Assembly (NCBI GenBank): GCA_963699345.1
Contig: CAVOTL010000005.1
Coordinates: 310,001 to 374,000, forward strand
Length of the DNA stretch: 64,000 nt
Reading direction: 5' to 3'
Origin: Bog-756 sp963699345
GTDB taxonomy: Bacteria; Actinomycetota; Acidimicrobiia; Acidimicrobiales; RAAP-2
In this document: positions 1 through 8,230 of the stretch, piece after piece
Position numbering within the stretch: the stretch's first letter is position 1
Layout of the letters: each line of letters opens with the position of its first letter
Made by a program: the position numbers and the translations under genes
Notes under the pieces: generated by a model
Told to the model about the DNA's origin: nothing
The model's database searches: none
The model's input: the letters and a program-made list of their open reading frames with translations, nothing else

Positions 1-3000
1 GAGATCGTGCTCGATGCCCAGGGTGTACGTGTTGCCGTAGAAGCCGGCGTCCCCGCAGGCGAAGACGCCACCGTCGGCGGCCACCAGCCAGTAGCCCTTG
101 CCGTCGGCACTGGAGGCGATGCCCACGATCGGCGAGACGAGGCGGAGGTGCGCGCCCGGGATCGTCCCGTGCAGGGAGGCGTCCCCGAAGGCGTACACGT
201 TGCCGTCGGAGCCGACGAGCCAGTAGCCCTTGCCGTCCGGGGTGGAGGTCATCCCCACGATCGGGGCGGTGGGCGTCACGTGCTCGGACACCAGGGAGCC
301 GAGGAACGGGGCGCCGCCGAAGGCGAACACCCCTCCGTCACGGGCCGCCAGGCGGTAGCCGATCGGGGTCGGCGACGACGGGGTGGTGACCACGTGGAGC
401 ACCACCTGGAGGCTGGCAGCGTTGTAGGTGGCGTTGCCGGCCTGGGTGGCGATGACGACGCACGTCCCGGTCGGCGCCGTGAAGTGCATCAGGCCGGCGG
501 CGATGCTGCAGCCCGACGTCGACGACGCCCCGACGGCGAAGGTGACCGGGTTGCCCGAGCCGCCGCCGGTGGCCCGGGGCGTCCACTTGGTGCCCACCAC
601 CGGCTGGGTGGTCGTCAGATCGGTGAAGGTGATCGCCTGGGCGAGCTTGGCGACGGTCACCACCTGGGTGACCTGGGCGGCCGCCGCGTAGGAGGAATTA
701 CCGGCCTGGTCGGCGTCGATGACGCAGGTGCCCGCCGGGGCGGTGAAGGTGACCACCCCGCCGGCGAGGGTGCAGCCCGAGGTCGAGGACGGGTCGACCG
801 CGAAGGTGACGGGGTTCCCCGAGCCGCCGCCGGTCGCCCGGGGCGTGTAGGTCCCGCCGACCGCGGGCGACACCGGTGTGGAGGTGAAGGTGATCGTCTG
901 GGCGGTCTGGCCCGGCTCGAGCACCGAGATGTCCTGTTGGACCTGGAGGGCCGGGGCGTAGGCGGTGTCACCGGCCTGGTCGGCGTCGATGACGCAGGTG
1001 CCCGCCGGGGCGGTGAAGGTGACCACCCCGCCGGCGAGTGTGCAGCCCGAGGTCGAGGACGGGTCGACCGCGAAGGTGACGGGGTTCCCCGAGCCGCCGC
1101 CGGTGGCCGTCGGCGTGTAGGAGCCGCCCACCACCGGCGTGACCGGCGTGGAGGTGAAGGTGATCGTCTGGGCGGTCTGGCCCGGCTCGAGCACGTCGAC
1201 GGTCTGGGCGACCTGGGCGGCGGCCGCGTACGAGCTGTTCCCGGCCTGGTCGGCGTCGATGACGCAGGCACCGGGGAGGGAGAAGGTCACGGTTCCGTCG
1301 AGGGCGTCGTAGCCGCACCCGAGCGACAGCAGGTCGATGGAGAAGGTCACCGGGTTGCCCGAGCCACCACCGGTGGCGGTCGGCGTGTAGGTGCCCCCCA
1401 CCACGGGCGACACCGGGGTGCTGGTGAAGGTGATCGCCTGGGGAGCCGGGGCCACGTCGACCGTCTGCTGGACCTGCGCGGCGGGGTCGAAGGACGCATC
1501 GCCGGCCTGGTCGGCGTCGATCACGCAGGTGCCGACCGGGGCGGCGAAGGTCACCACGCCGCCGGCGAGCGTGCACCCCGACGTCGAGGACGGGTCGACC
1601 GCGAAGGTGACCGGGTTGCCCGAGGCCCCCCCGGTGGCGGTCGGCGTGTAGGTGCCGCCCACCACGGGCGAGACCGGGGTGCTGGTGAAGGTGATCGTCT
1701 GGGGCAACGGGGTGGACCCGGTGACCACGAACTGCTGGGAGAGGGGCCCGGCGGCGGTGAACGACGTGGTGGCCGCCAGGTCGGCGGTCACCGTGCACAC
1801 GCCCTCCGAGGTGAAGCTGAGGACGACGGGAGCGGTCGGTGAGGCCAACGAGCATCCGGCGGTGTCCCCCGAGGACGCGACGGCGTAGGTCACCGCCCCG
1901 TCGGAGTCGGTGGACGCCGCCGTCACCGTGGTCGGGGAGGCGCCGCTGGTCAGCGTGGTCGGCGACGGCGCCCAGGTGAAGGTGGGTGACCCCAGGATGG
2001 TGAAGGTGACGGTCACGGAGTCGGCGGCGTAGGTGGCGGTGGCCGCGGTGGAGACGGTGACCGAGCACTGGGCCGCGGAGGTGGCCGTGAAGTCGAGGGT
2101 GACCGAGGCGCCCGACGGCACCACCGTGCAGCCGGCGGTGTCATCGGTGGGGGCGACGGCGTAGGAGACGGCTCCGTCCGAGTCGGTGACGGGGGCGCCC
2201 GCCAGGGTCGTGCCCGACTGGGCGGTGGTCAGGGTCGTGGGCGACGGCGACCACGACAGGGTCGGGATGGCCAACGGCGACACCGTGAACGTCACCTGGG
2301 TCGCCCCCGGGGAGTACGACGTCGTGGCGGCGGCACTCGCCTGCAGGGTGCACACGCCGGCCCCCACGTAGGTGATGGCTCCGCTGGTTGGGTCCACCGA
2401 GCAGCCCGCCGAGTTCGTGGAGGACGTCACCACCGAGTAGGTGATGGGTGCGCCCCCGAGGTCCGTCGCCGGATCCGGTGTCGACGAGAGCTGGGCGGTG
2501 GTCAGGGCCGTGGGGGTGGTCCAGCTGACCACCTGCTGCTGCACGACGTTGATGGTCACCGTGGCCGACGTGGCGGACGTCCACGCGTAGGGGGAGGTCT
2601 CCACGAGGTCGTAGGTGAACGTCTCGGGTCCGGTGAAGGTCGCGTCGGGGGTGAAGGTGAAGTACCCCTCGGCGGCGTTGGTGACGTCGAGGGTGCCGTG
2701 GGCCCCGGTCAGCGTCCCGCTGGTGGTACCGGCGCTGAAGGTGGTGGAGACGTGGGCGCCGCCGGGCTCCAGGGTCGTGGTCCCCATGGTGACGCTGGCC
2801 CCCGACAGGATCTGGTCGTTGGCCAGGAGCGACGGGCTGGACGAGGTGTCCACCGTCAGCGCGTGGCCGGCCACCACGGTGTACGAGTCGTCGACCGGCA
2901 CGGGCGCCGAAAAGGGGTTGGTCGAGCCCTGGCAGCTGGCCCCGTCGTTGGCCCCGACGGCCAGACCGGCGCCGGCCGCCATGGCGGTGAGCCCGAACGG

Positions 3001-4218
3001 CGTGCCGGTGGCGAGGTCCGCCGCCGGGGCCATGAAGAGTTCCTTCAACGTGTTGGCGTAGAAGTAGGCATCGCCTTCGGCATCGGAGTAGGAGGCTCCG
3101 AACGTGTCCGTGTTGGTCGGTCGGTCACCGGTCGGGAAGGTGATGCCCCCGAGGGACGTGACGGTCAGCGCATTGGCGATCGTCCCGTTGGTCAGCCCGC
3201 TCCAGAGGTTCGGATTGTCGTTGGCGGTGATGACGGCGACCGGGATGACGACCTTGTACAGGGTGCCGGTGGCCGGGCTCGAGCCGGAGGTCATCGACAG
3301 GCCGTACCCGACGTAGTCGTCCCCGACCTGTTGGAGGGAGACGTCGTAGGGGGTGTACGTGGCCGAGCCGGAGGTGGTCCCGAGGATCACCGAGTCCGGC
3401 TTGGCCGCGCTGGCCGGACTGGCGCTCGTCACGTCCTCCAGGTAGAAGCCGCCGCTGGCGTTCTCGGTGAGCAGGAAGCTGGTCCCGGGGATGAAGTCAC
3501 CGCCGATGTTGGCGATGTGGGCCGGGGAGCCGAGCGACGTCTCGTTGCCGTTGGAGTCGACCTGGTAGAGGGTGGACCCGCCGACGCCGTAGACGTAGTT
3601 GTCCTGATCGTCGTAGCCGATGCCGTTCAGCGCCGTCGCCTGGGGGGTCGAGTTGACCTTGACGTAGGTCCCGTCGAGGGCGTCGAACCTCCACAGGTAG
3701 TCGCCGTTGACCTGATAGAAGTCGGGCGTGCACGTGAAGGGACCCCCCGTCACGGTGGTGAAGGAGGTCGTCGGGCTCCAGGTGGTGGAACCGGCGGTCT
3801 GGGCCGCGCCGGCCGCCACGTAGTACCGGGTGCCGGCCGACAGTCCCGAGACGGGGGCGGAAAAGACCAGCGAGGTCGTCGAGGTGGACGGGCTCTGCTC
3901 GGCGGTGGCATAGGCGACGGTGCCGGACGCCACCGTGCACGAGCTCCCGCTGATGGTGATGGCCGAGGTCGAGTAGCAGAACGTCAGGGCGGTCGGGGTG
4001 CCGCCCGGGTCGACGGAGGCGTTGAGCGTGGCCGACGTGTCGGTGAGATCGGTGGCCGTGTAGACGACGGGAGCGGGTGCGGAGGCTGCGGCCCGCACGG
4101 CCGGGGACACGGCGGTGACCCCGAGGGACAGGACCGCGACACCGGCGGCCATGGCGGCCACGCGCAGCCGGTGGCCACGCGTCGTCCGGGGTTCGGCCAT
4201 GGGGTCAGGCGCAGTCAT
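1..4218 (-). CDS. giant secreted Ig-like/propeller-repeat protein (3' end outside window)
   Basis: The frame is open from the ATG at 4218 to the window edge, at least 1,406 residues, with no stop reached. The N-terminus has basic residues then a hydrophobic stretch (about residues 23-45), so it is a secretory protein. Next come an FN3-like segment, a long region with a 'YLWRFDALDGTY'-type start resembling a DUF6923/propeller module, and several bacterial Ig-like units. About five tandem units of 80-90 residues follow, built on 'QTITFTSTPVSPVVGG' and 'TGGGSGNPVTFAVDPSS', nearly identical even at DNA level. The last visible part holds at least three 'GYWLVAADGGVFAFG' repeats. The ATG at 4218 has GGAG nine bases upstream; ATG 4200 is an alternative. 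It is probably a surface or matrix protein; ligand unknown. Confidence 0.85.
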   Translation of the reverse strand, partial: MTAPDPMAEPRTTRGHRLRVAAMAAGVAVLSLGVTAVSPAVRAAASAPAPVVYTATDLTDTSATLNASVDPGGTPTALTFCYSTSAITISGSSCTVASGTVAYATAEQSPSTSTTSLVFSAPVSGLSAGTRYYVAAGAAQTAGSTTWSPTTSFTTVTGGPFTCTPDFYQVNGDYLWRFDALDGTYVKVNSTPQATALNGIGYDDQDNYVYGVGGSTLYQVDSNGNETSLGSPAHIANIGGDFIPGTSFLLTENASGGFYLEDVTSASPASAAKPDSVILGTTSGSATYTPYDVSLQQVGDDYVGYGLSMTSGSSPATGTLYKVVIPVAVITANDNPNLWSGLTNGTIANALTVTSLGGITFPTGDRPTNTDTFGASYSDAEGDAYFYANTLKELFMAPAADLATGTPFGLTAMAAGAGLAVGANDGASCQGSTNPFSAPVPVDDSYTVVAGHALTVDTSSSPSLLANDQILSGASVTMGTTTLEPGGAHVSTTFSAGTTSGTLTGAHGTLDVTNAAEGYFTFTPDATFTGPETFTYDLVETSPYAWTSATSATVTINVVQQQVVSWTTPTALTTAQLSSTPDPATDLGGAPITYSVVTSSTNSAGCSVDPTSGAITYVGAGVCTLQASAAATTSYSPGATQVTFTVSPLAIPTLSWSPSPTTLTTAQSGTTLAGAPVTDSDGAVSYAVAPTDDTAGCTVVPSGASVTLDFTATSAAQCSVTVSTAATATYAADSVTVTFTILGSPTFTWAPSPTTLTSGASPTTVTAASTDSDGAVTYAVASSGDTAGCSLASPTAPVVLSFTSEGVCTVTADLAATTSFTAAGPLSQQFVVTGSTPLPQTITFTSTPVSPVVGGTYTPTATGGASGNPVTFAVDPSSTSGCTLAGGVVTFAAPVGTCVIDADQAGDASFDPAAQVQQTVDVAPAPQAITFTSTPVSPVVGGTYTPTATGGGSGNPVTFSIDLLSLGCGYDALDGTVTFSLPGACVIDADQAGNSSYAAAAQVAQTVDVLEPGQTAQTITFTSTPVTPVVGGSYTPTATGGGSGNPVTFAVDPSSTSGCTLAGGVVTFTAPAGTCVIDADQAGDTAYAPALQVQQDISVLEPGQTAQTITFTSTPVSPAVGGTYTPRATGGGSGNPVTFAVDPSSTSGCTLAGGVVTFTAPAGTCVIDADQAGNSSYAAAAQVTQVVTVAKLAQAITFTDLTTTQPVVGTKWTPRATGGGSGNPVTFAVGASSTSGCSIAAGLMHFTAPTGTCVVIATQAGNATYNAASLQVVLHVVTTPSSPTPIGYRLAARDGGVFAFGGAPFLGSLVSEHVTPTAPIVGMTSTPDGKGYWLVGSDGNVYAFGDASLHGTIPGAHLRLVSPIVGIASSADGKGYWLVAADGGVFACGDAGFYGNTYTLGIEHDL

Positions 4219-4260
4219 CGATCTCTTCTCCGGTCTCGGTTCCAGGTTCCGTCGCTGTTC

Positions 4261-4278
4261 CGACCGGAGCACCGGTCG
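4261..4278. repeat. perfect inverted repeat at the expected transcription start
   Basis: CGACCGG-AGCA-CCGGTCG has 7-bp perfect arms. It lies immediately downstream of the proposed -10 box of the giant secreted gene, so it could be an operator or a 5'-leader hairpin. Confidence 0.4.
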
Positions 4279-4305
4279 TCCTACCCCTGCGGGTCCACTC
4301 GTCAA
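4278..4305 (-). promoter_or_regulatory. candidate sigma-70-type promoter for the giant secreted protein
   Basis: TTGACG (4305-4300) and TAGGAC (4283-4278) are separated by 16 bases, about 60 bases upstream of the ATG at 4218. Inferred from spacing and motif only. Confidence 0.4.
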
Positions 4306-4377
4306 GTGCACTCCTCGATCGCATCATCGGCCGACGGGTCCCCCACCTTGAGCGACACGGCCCGGCGGCGCAGGCCC

Positions 4378-4391
4378 TACCCTGGCGGGAG
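4378..4391 (+). promoter_or_regulatory. TANNNT box followed by GTG at +1
   Basis: TACCCT (4378-4383) is followed after 7 bases by GTG at 4391. This matches the leaderless arrangement seen at several genes here. It either marks the transcription start for the F420-type oxidoreductase (start 4442) or allows a 152-residue leaderless form of it. Confidence 0.4.
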
Positions 4392-4441
4392 TGCATCCCG
4401 GGCCCCACCCAGCGGCGGCCCGTCGACCCGAGGAGGAGCCC

Positions 4442-4849
4442 GTGACCACGCAGCTGACCGAGAAGGCCAAGGCGCTCGTCGACCGGCCCGTGCTCGCCAA
4501 CATCGCCACCGTCGACGCCGCCGGACGACCGCAGTTGACGCCGGTGTGGATCGACCGCCGCGGCGACGATCTCGTGTTCAACACCGCCAAGGGCCGGGCC
4601 AAGGATGCCAACCTGGTCGCCAATCCCCACGTGGCCGTCTCGGTGGTCGACCCGGACGATCCGTACAACGTGGTCGTGGTGCGGGGCACCGTCGAACCGA
4701 TCGAGGAGGGCGCCGACGAGCACATCGACCGGCTCGCCAAGAAGTACCTCGGCGTCGACACCTATCCCATGCGTCAGCCCGGAGAGGTCCGCGTCACCTA
4801 CGTGGTCCACGCCGACAAGGTCGTGATGCAGGCGGACGACGCCGCCTGA
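4442..4849 (+). CDS. PPOX-class F420-dependent oxidoreductase
   Basis: 135 residues, the usual length for the small split-beta-barrel flavin/F420 reductases of the pyridoxamine-5'-phosphate oxidase superfamily. The pattern 'LANIATVDAAGRPQLTPVW' followed by 'FNTAKGRAKDANL' is characteristic of the F420-binding actinobacterial subgroup, which reduces small molecules with F420H2 in the cytosol. The substrate cannot be read from sequence. The GTG at 4442 is chosen because GAGGAGG lies just upstream and the family starts here; a GTG at 4391 in the same frame sits exactly at a leaderless-type promoter and would add 17 residues. It is divergent from the giant secreted gene. Confidence 0.85.
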   Translation: MTTQLTEKAKALVDRPVLANIATVDAAGRPQLTPVWIDRRGDDLVFNTAKGRAKDANLVANPHVAVSVVDPDDPYNVVVVRGTVEPIEEGADEHIDRLAKKYLGVDTYPMRQPGEVRVTYVVHADKVVMQADDAA

Positions 4850-4885
4850 CGCGACCCGTCCCCCGGTCCCCCGGCCCCCGCCGGG

Positions 4886-5701
4886 TCACCAGGCCGTGGC
4901 GAGGGCTCCGACCTGCTCGTCCGACCAGGGGGCCGGCACCGCCACCAGGCAGCCGTCGGCCCCGGCGGCGCGGATGCGCGCCACCGCTCCGGGGGCCGTC
5001 GGCCCCGGGGCCACCCGACCGAGCACGAGGGGTCGGTCCCCCGGGCGCAGTCGGGGGCCGTCCGCCCGATCCAGCCGGGTGAGGAGGTCGTCCACGCCCC
5101 GGGCGTCGTCGTCCACGACCACGGCATCCGCCGAGCGGGCGCACACCGACCCGAGGGCGTCCCGTCCGGGACCCCGGCCGGACAGGAAGACGACCAGGGG
5201 CACGCCGCCCGCCTGGACCGGAGCCGGCCGGTTGACGGCATCCTCCACGTGGTAGATCCGGCCCTCCACCCGGGGGTGGTCGTCCTCCAGCACCGCGCGG
5301 CACACCTCGAGGGCCTCGGCGAGCCGGTCGGCGTCGTCGGGCCGGTCGGTGTCGCCGTCGAGGCCGAGCGCGGCGCGGCCGTGGGAGACCACGTCCACGC
5401 CGGTCACGATCTTGGCCAGCATCGACGGCGCCCGGCGCTGGGTGCCATCGGCCGCCACCCCGAGGTGGAGCCGGACGGTCCGGGAGCCGAGGGCGCCCAG
5501 CAGCGAATAGGCCTCGTAGGGCACGCCGGCCGGTGGCGCCGCCACCGCCTCCTCCACCCACAGGGAGCTGATCCCGGCCGACTCCGCGGCGGTGGCCAGG
5601 GCCGCGGCCCGGTCCAGGGTGTCGTCGGAGCGCCCGCTCCCGTCCGGAGCGGCCAGCACGATCCCGACCCCGCTCAGCCCTCGAGGTGTGCCGGTCGTCA
5701 T
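4886..5701 (-). CDS. luciferase-like (LLM-class) flavin/F420-dependent oxidoreductase
   Basis: 271 residues. A TIM-barrel of the bacterial luciferase-like family is indicated by the early 'AAESAGISSLWVEEA' segment, then 'RTVRLHLGVAADG' and 'DVVSHGRAALGLDGD', where the family has its conserved GR..LG motif. Members use FMN or F420; the nearby F420-type reductase makes F420 plausible but unproved. ATG 5701 is preferred over the upstream in-frame start at 5734 because a TACTGT box lies exactly 7 bases before it and there is no ribosome-binding site, implying a leaderless transcript. It is convergent with the upstream F420-type oxidoreductase gene. The substrate is unknown. Confidence 0.75.
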   Translation of the reverse strand: MTTGTPRGLSGVGIVLAAPDGSGRSDDTLDRAAALATAAESAGISSLWVEEAVAAPPAGVPYEAYSLLGALGSRTVRLHLGVAADGTQRRAPSMLAKIVTGVDVVSHGRAALGLDGDTDRPDDADRLAEALEVCRAVLEDDHPRVEGRIYHVEDAVNRPAPVQAGGVPLVVFLSGRGPGRDALGSVCARSADAVVVDDDARGVDDLLTRLDRADGPRLRPGDRPLVLGRVAPGPTAPGAVARIRAAGADGCLVAVPAPWSDEQVGALATAW

Positions 5702-5708
5702 CCACCGC

Positions 5709-5714
5709 ACAGTA
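5709..5714 (-). promoter_or_regulatory. -10-like TACTGT box, leaderless start
   Basis: TACTGT ends 7 bases before the ATG at 5701, which would place +1 on the start codon. Confidence 0.45.
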
Positions 5715-5781
5715 GCGGGACGGATCCGCAGCATCGGGTCCCCGATGGTCTCCGCCCCTGGCCGGTCACCACTCTACGCAG

Positions 5782-5787
5782 TAACAT
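5782..5787 (+). promoter_or_regulatory. -10-like TAACAT box
   Basis: TAACAT lies in a local AT-rich patch about 75 bases upstream of the ATG at 5861 and is the best candidate promoter for that gene. Confidence 0.3.
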
Positions 5788-5860
5788 GAGTACTCAAAGT
5801 GACAACGATCGGGCGGCCGTGCCCCCTCCGAGCCGCCGCCCCGAACCAGGAAGATCGACC

Positions 5861-6436
5861 ATGCCCACCGCGCCCGGCGCCGCCGATCCCCACCCCCGCC
5901 ACCGCGACGACGGGGGACTCTCGATGATCGCCACCCTGCTCTCCATGGTAGGCGTCGCCCTGTTGGTGCTCATCGCCGCCAAGGCCACCTTCGGGGCGTC
6001 GTCGTCGGGGTCGGCGCCGAACGCCGTCGACCAACCGGTGGCCGCCGCCGAGGCCGGCCAGGCCCAGCAGGCCCTCTCCACGGCCCTCGGCGCGGTCACC
6101 TCGGCGTCCGGCGCCACGGGGAGCTTCGTCGGTGTCGACGCCGCCACCCTCAGTGCGGCCGAGCCGTCCCTGCAGTTCACCGACGGGGCGTCGACGGGCC
6201 CGGGCGCGGTCAGCGTGGCGGCCACCGGCGACGGGTCCGGTGCGGTGACGCTCGCCGTGCGGGCCACCGACGGCACGTGCTGGTTCGCCTGGCGGGCCCC
6301 CGACAGCACCACCTGGTACGGGGCCCGGACCGGCGGCGGCACGTGCGTGGCCCAGCCGATCGAGCCGACGCCAACCGCCGGCGCGGTCTCGAGCTCCTCC
6401 GTCGGGTGGTCGCCGGGCGCCTTCCCGACGGTCTGA
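5861..6436 (+). CDS. single-pass, possibly pilin-like, exported protein
   Basis: 191 residues. A short charged leader ends in 'HRDDGG', followed at once by a hydrophobic helix 'LSMIATLLSMVGVALLVLIA'. That geometry (charged leader, glycine, then helix) recalls type IV prepilins, but the usual Glu at mature position 5 is absent (Ala here). The remainder is Ala/Ser/Thr-rich with two cysteines ('DGTCWFAW' and 'GGGTCVAQP') that could form a disulphide outside the cell. The ATG at 5861 has AGGAAG about 9 bases upstream; an in-frame ATG at 5786 lacks a ribosome-binding site. No other pilus genes are nearby, so the pilin reading is tentative. Confidence 0.6.
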   Translation: MPTAPGAADPHPRHRDDGGLSMIATLLSMVGVALLVLIAAKATFGASSSGSAPNAVDQPVAAAEAGQAQQALSTALGAVTSASGATGSFVGVDAATLSAAEPSLQFTDGASTGPGAVSVAATGDGSGAVTLAVRATDGTCWFAWRAPDSTTWYGARTGGGTCVAQPIEPTPTAGAVSSSSVGWSPGAFPTV

Positions 6437-6450
6437 CCCGACGCCCGGAC

Positions 6451-7569
6451 TCAGGCCCTCGACCACCACCCCGCCCCGGCCATGATCAGGTCCCGCTCCT
6501 CCAGCTCCCCCACCGCCATGCCCACCGCGGCCAGGGAGAGGCCCGTGCGGAGCAGCACCGTCTCCACCGTGGTCGGTGTGTCGTCGAGCGCGTCCCATAC
6601 CGCCCGCTCGACCCGTCCGAGCCCGGTGACGCCGCCATCCGACGCCGCCCCGCCCGCGCCCCGATCGGCACCCGACGGTTCCACCGGTCGGCCACCCCGG
6701 ACCAGGGCCAGCGCCGTCAGCACGTCGTCGACGTCGCGGACCGGTGCGCACCCGTCGACCAGGAGTCCATTGGTCCCCCGGGAGGCCGGACTCCGCACCG
6801 ATCCCGGCACGGCCGCCACCGGGACACCGCGACGGGCCGCCGCCTCCACGGTGTGGAACGACCCGCCGCGGCCGTGGCACTCCACCACCACCACGACGTC
6901 GGCCAGGGCGGCGATGATCCGGTTGCGGGCCGGGAAGACCCGGGGACGCGCCGGCGTGCCCAGCGCCGCTTCGGACAGCACCGCTCCCTGTCGAACCACC
7001 CGGTGCCACAGGTCCTGGTTGGCCCGGGGGTAGACCACGTCGAGCCCGGTCCCCACCACGGCGATCGGCGGGGCGGCGCCGGACCCGGCCGCCAGGGCCC
7101 CGGCGTGGGCGGCGGCGTCGATGCCGATGGCCAGGCCCGACACCACCACGACGCCGGAGGCGGCCAGGCCCCGACCGAGGTCGGCCGCCATCGAGGTCCC
7201 GTAGCGGGTGGCCGAACGGGTACCCACCACGGCCACCGCCGGTCGGCCCTCGACAAGCGTCGGGTCGCCGACGGCGGTGAGCACCGCCGGGGCACCCGGA
7301 TCACCCACCAGGGCGGGCGGGTAGCCGGCGCCGTCGGGCAGGAGGACGGCGACACCCGCCGCCCGGTAGCGGTCCAGCACCGCCCGGGGCTCGACCCCCC
7401 GGGCCGCCACCCGGAAGCGGCGCTGCGGGTCGGCGGGGTGGGTCCCCGCCCGCACGGCCAGCCACGCCACCCGGGGACCGAATCCGTCGAGGAGCCGGGC
7501 GAGGCGCACCGGCGTCATGCCGGACAGATCGAGGAGAGCGACCGACCACGCCAGTTCGTCGTCGGTCAT
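6451..7569 (-). CDS. dprA: DNA-processing protein DprA/Smf
   Basis: 372 residues, full length for DprA, which loads RecA on incoming single-stranded DNA during natural transformation. The Rossmann-like core shows 'AVVGTRSATRYG', 'VVSGLAIGIDAAAH', 'AVVGTGLDVVYPRAN' and the 'FPARNRIIAALAD' ssDNA-binding segment. An N-terminal SAM-like part and a C-terminal winged helix (about residues 310-372) complete the architecture. Its ATG overlaps the comM stop (ATGA, 7566-7569), so the two are translationally coupled. Because comM is now split by a 6.2-kb element, dprA must rely on a promoter inside the remaining 3' half or in the element. Confidence 0.95.
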   Translation of the reverse strand: MTDDELAWSVALLDLSGMTPVRLARLLDGFGPRVAWLAVRAGTHPADPQRRFRVAARGVEPRAVLDRYRAAGVAVLLPDGAGYPPALVGDPGAPAVLTAVGDPTLVEGRPAVAVVGTRSATRYGTSMAADLGRGLAASGVVVVSGLAIGIDAAAHAGALAAGSGAAPPIAVVGTGLDVVYPRANQDLWHRVVRQGAVLSEAALGTPARPRVFPARNRIIAALADVVVVVECHGRGGSFHTVEAAARRGVPVAAVPGSVRSPASRGTNGLLVDGCAPVRDVDDVLTALALVRGGRPVEPSGADRGAGGAASDGGVTGLGRVERAVWDALDDTPTTVETVLLRTGLSLAAVGMAVGELEERDLIMAGAGWWSRA

Positions 7570-8204
7570 CGGCCGACCTCGCCCACCAGGAGGGCCCGAC
7601 CACCGCGCAACACGAGGGCCTCGGCCACGTGGACGGCCCCGACCGTCTCCGGACCGCCGTCGAGGTCGGCCAGGGTGCGGGCCAGCCGTCGGAGGCGGTG
7701 CAGACCCCGGGCGCTCAGCCGACCGGCCCGGACCCGGCGGGTGAGGAGATCCGTGGCGTCACCGTCCAACGGCGCCGTGCGGTCGAGGGTGGAAGCCGCC
7801 AGCTCGGAGTTGGCCGCCACCCCCCGCCCGCGGGCCAGCGTCCGCGCCGCCTCCACCCGGGCCGCCACCTCGGCGGTGGATTCGCCCGGCCGGGGGCCGA
7901 CGAGATCGGTGGCATCGGACCGGTCCATGGCCACGCAGAGGTCGAACCGGTCGAGCAGCGGGCCCGAGAGCCGCCGGGCGTAGCGGGCCCGGGACGCCGG
8001 AGGACACCGGCAGGCCCCCGGGGGTCCACCCTCGCCACAGGGGCACGGGTTCATGGCCGCCACCAGCAGGAACCGGGCCGGGCAGGTCGTCGTACCCCCT
8101 GATCGGCTGAGGCGGACCACCCCCTCCTCGAGCGGCTGGCGCAGGGCGTCGAGCACGGCGGTCGGGAACTCACCGAGCTCGTCCAGGAAGAGGACGCCCC
8201 CGTG
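7566..8204 (-). pseudogene. comM: comM (YifB-type Mg-chelatase-like ATPase), 3' half, cut off by integrated element
   Basis: This is the C-terminal part of ComM, starting at 'GGVLFLDELGEF' (Walker B with DE), then 'VAAMNPCPCG' with a Cys-rich zinc-like loop and the 'LLDRFDL' sensor region. The frame runs upstream only four codons into inserted DNA before a TAG. The matching N-terminal half is at 14427-15319. Joining the halves at the TG/CA dinucleotide restores 510 codons in frame. ComM is a hexameric helicase that promotes branch migration during transformation. Neither half alone can make a complete AAA+ site. Confidence 0.9.
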
Positions 8205-8216
8205 TACAACGGTGCG
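8191..8216. other. left attachment junction (attL/attR-type) in comM
   Basis: comM sequence 'GACGCCCCCG' ends at 8202, the shared crossover dinucleotide TG is 8203-8204, and element sequence 'TACAACGGTGCG' begins at 8205. Defined by comparison with the other junction at 14427-14428. Confidence 0.85.
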
Positions 8217-8217
8217 C

Positions 8218-8223
8218 TAATGT
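8218..8223 (+). promoter_or_regulatory. -10-like TAATGT box for the integrase
   Basis: TAATGT ends 7 bases before the GTG at 8231. The box is inside the element, but the -35 region would fall at 8195-8200, inside comM, so it differs between the integrated and circular forms. Confidence 0.45.
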
Positions 8224-8230
8224 ACTTTGA

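Noticed and set aside
715..1700. Direct repeats as a mobile or CRISPR-like array
   Set aside because: The repeats are in frame and encode tandem Ig-like domains of one protein.
7..5082. Very long open frames on the plus strand (611 and 794 codons) opposite the giant secreted gene
   Set aside because: They are Gly/Arg/Val/His-rich shadows of GC-rich coding DNA on the minus strand, which has a signal peptide and clear domain repeats.
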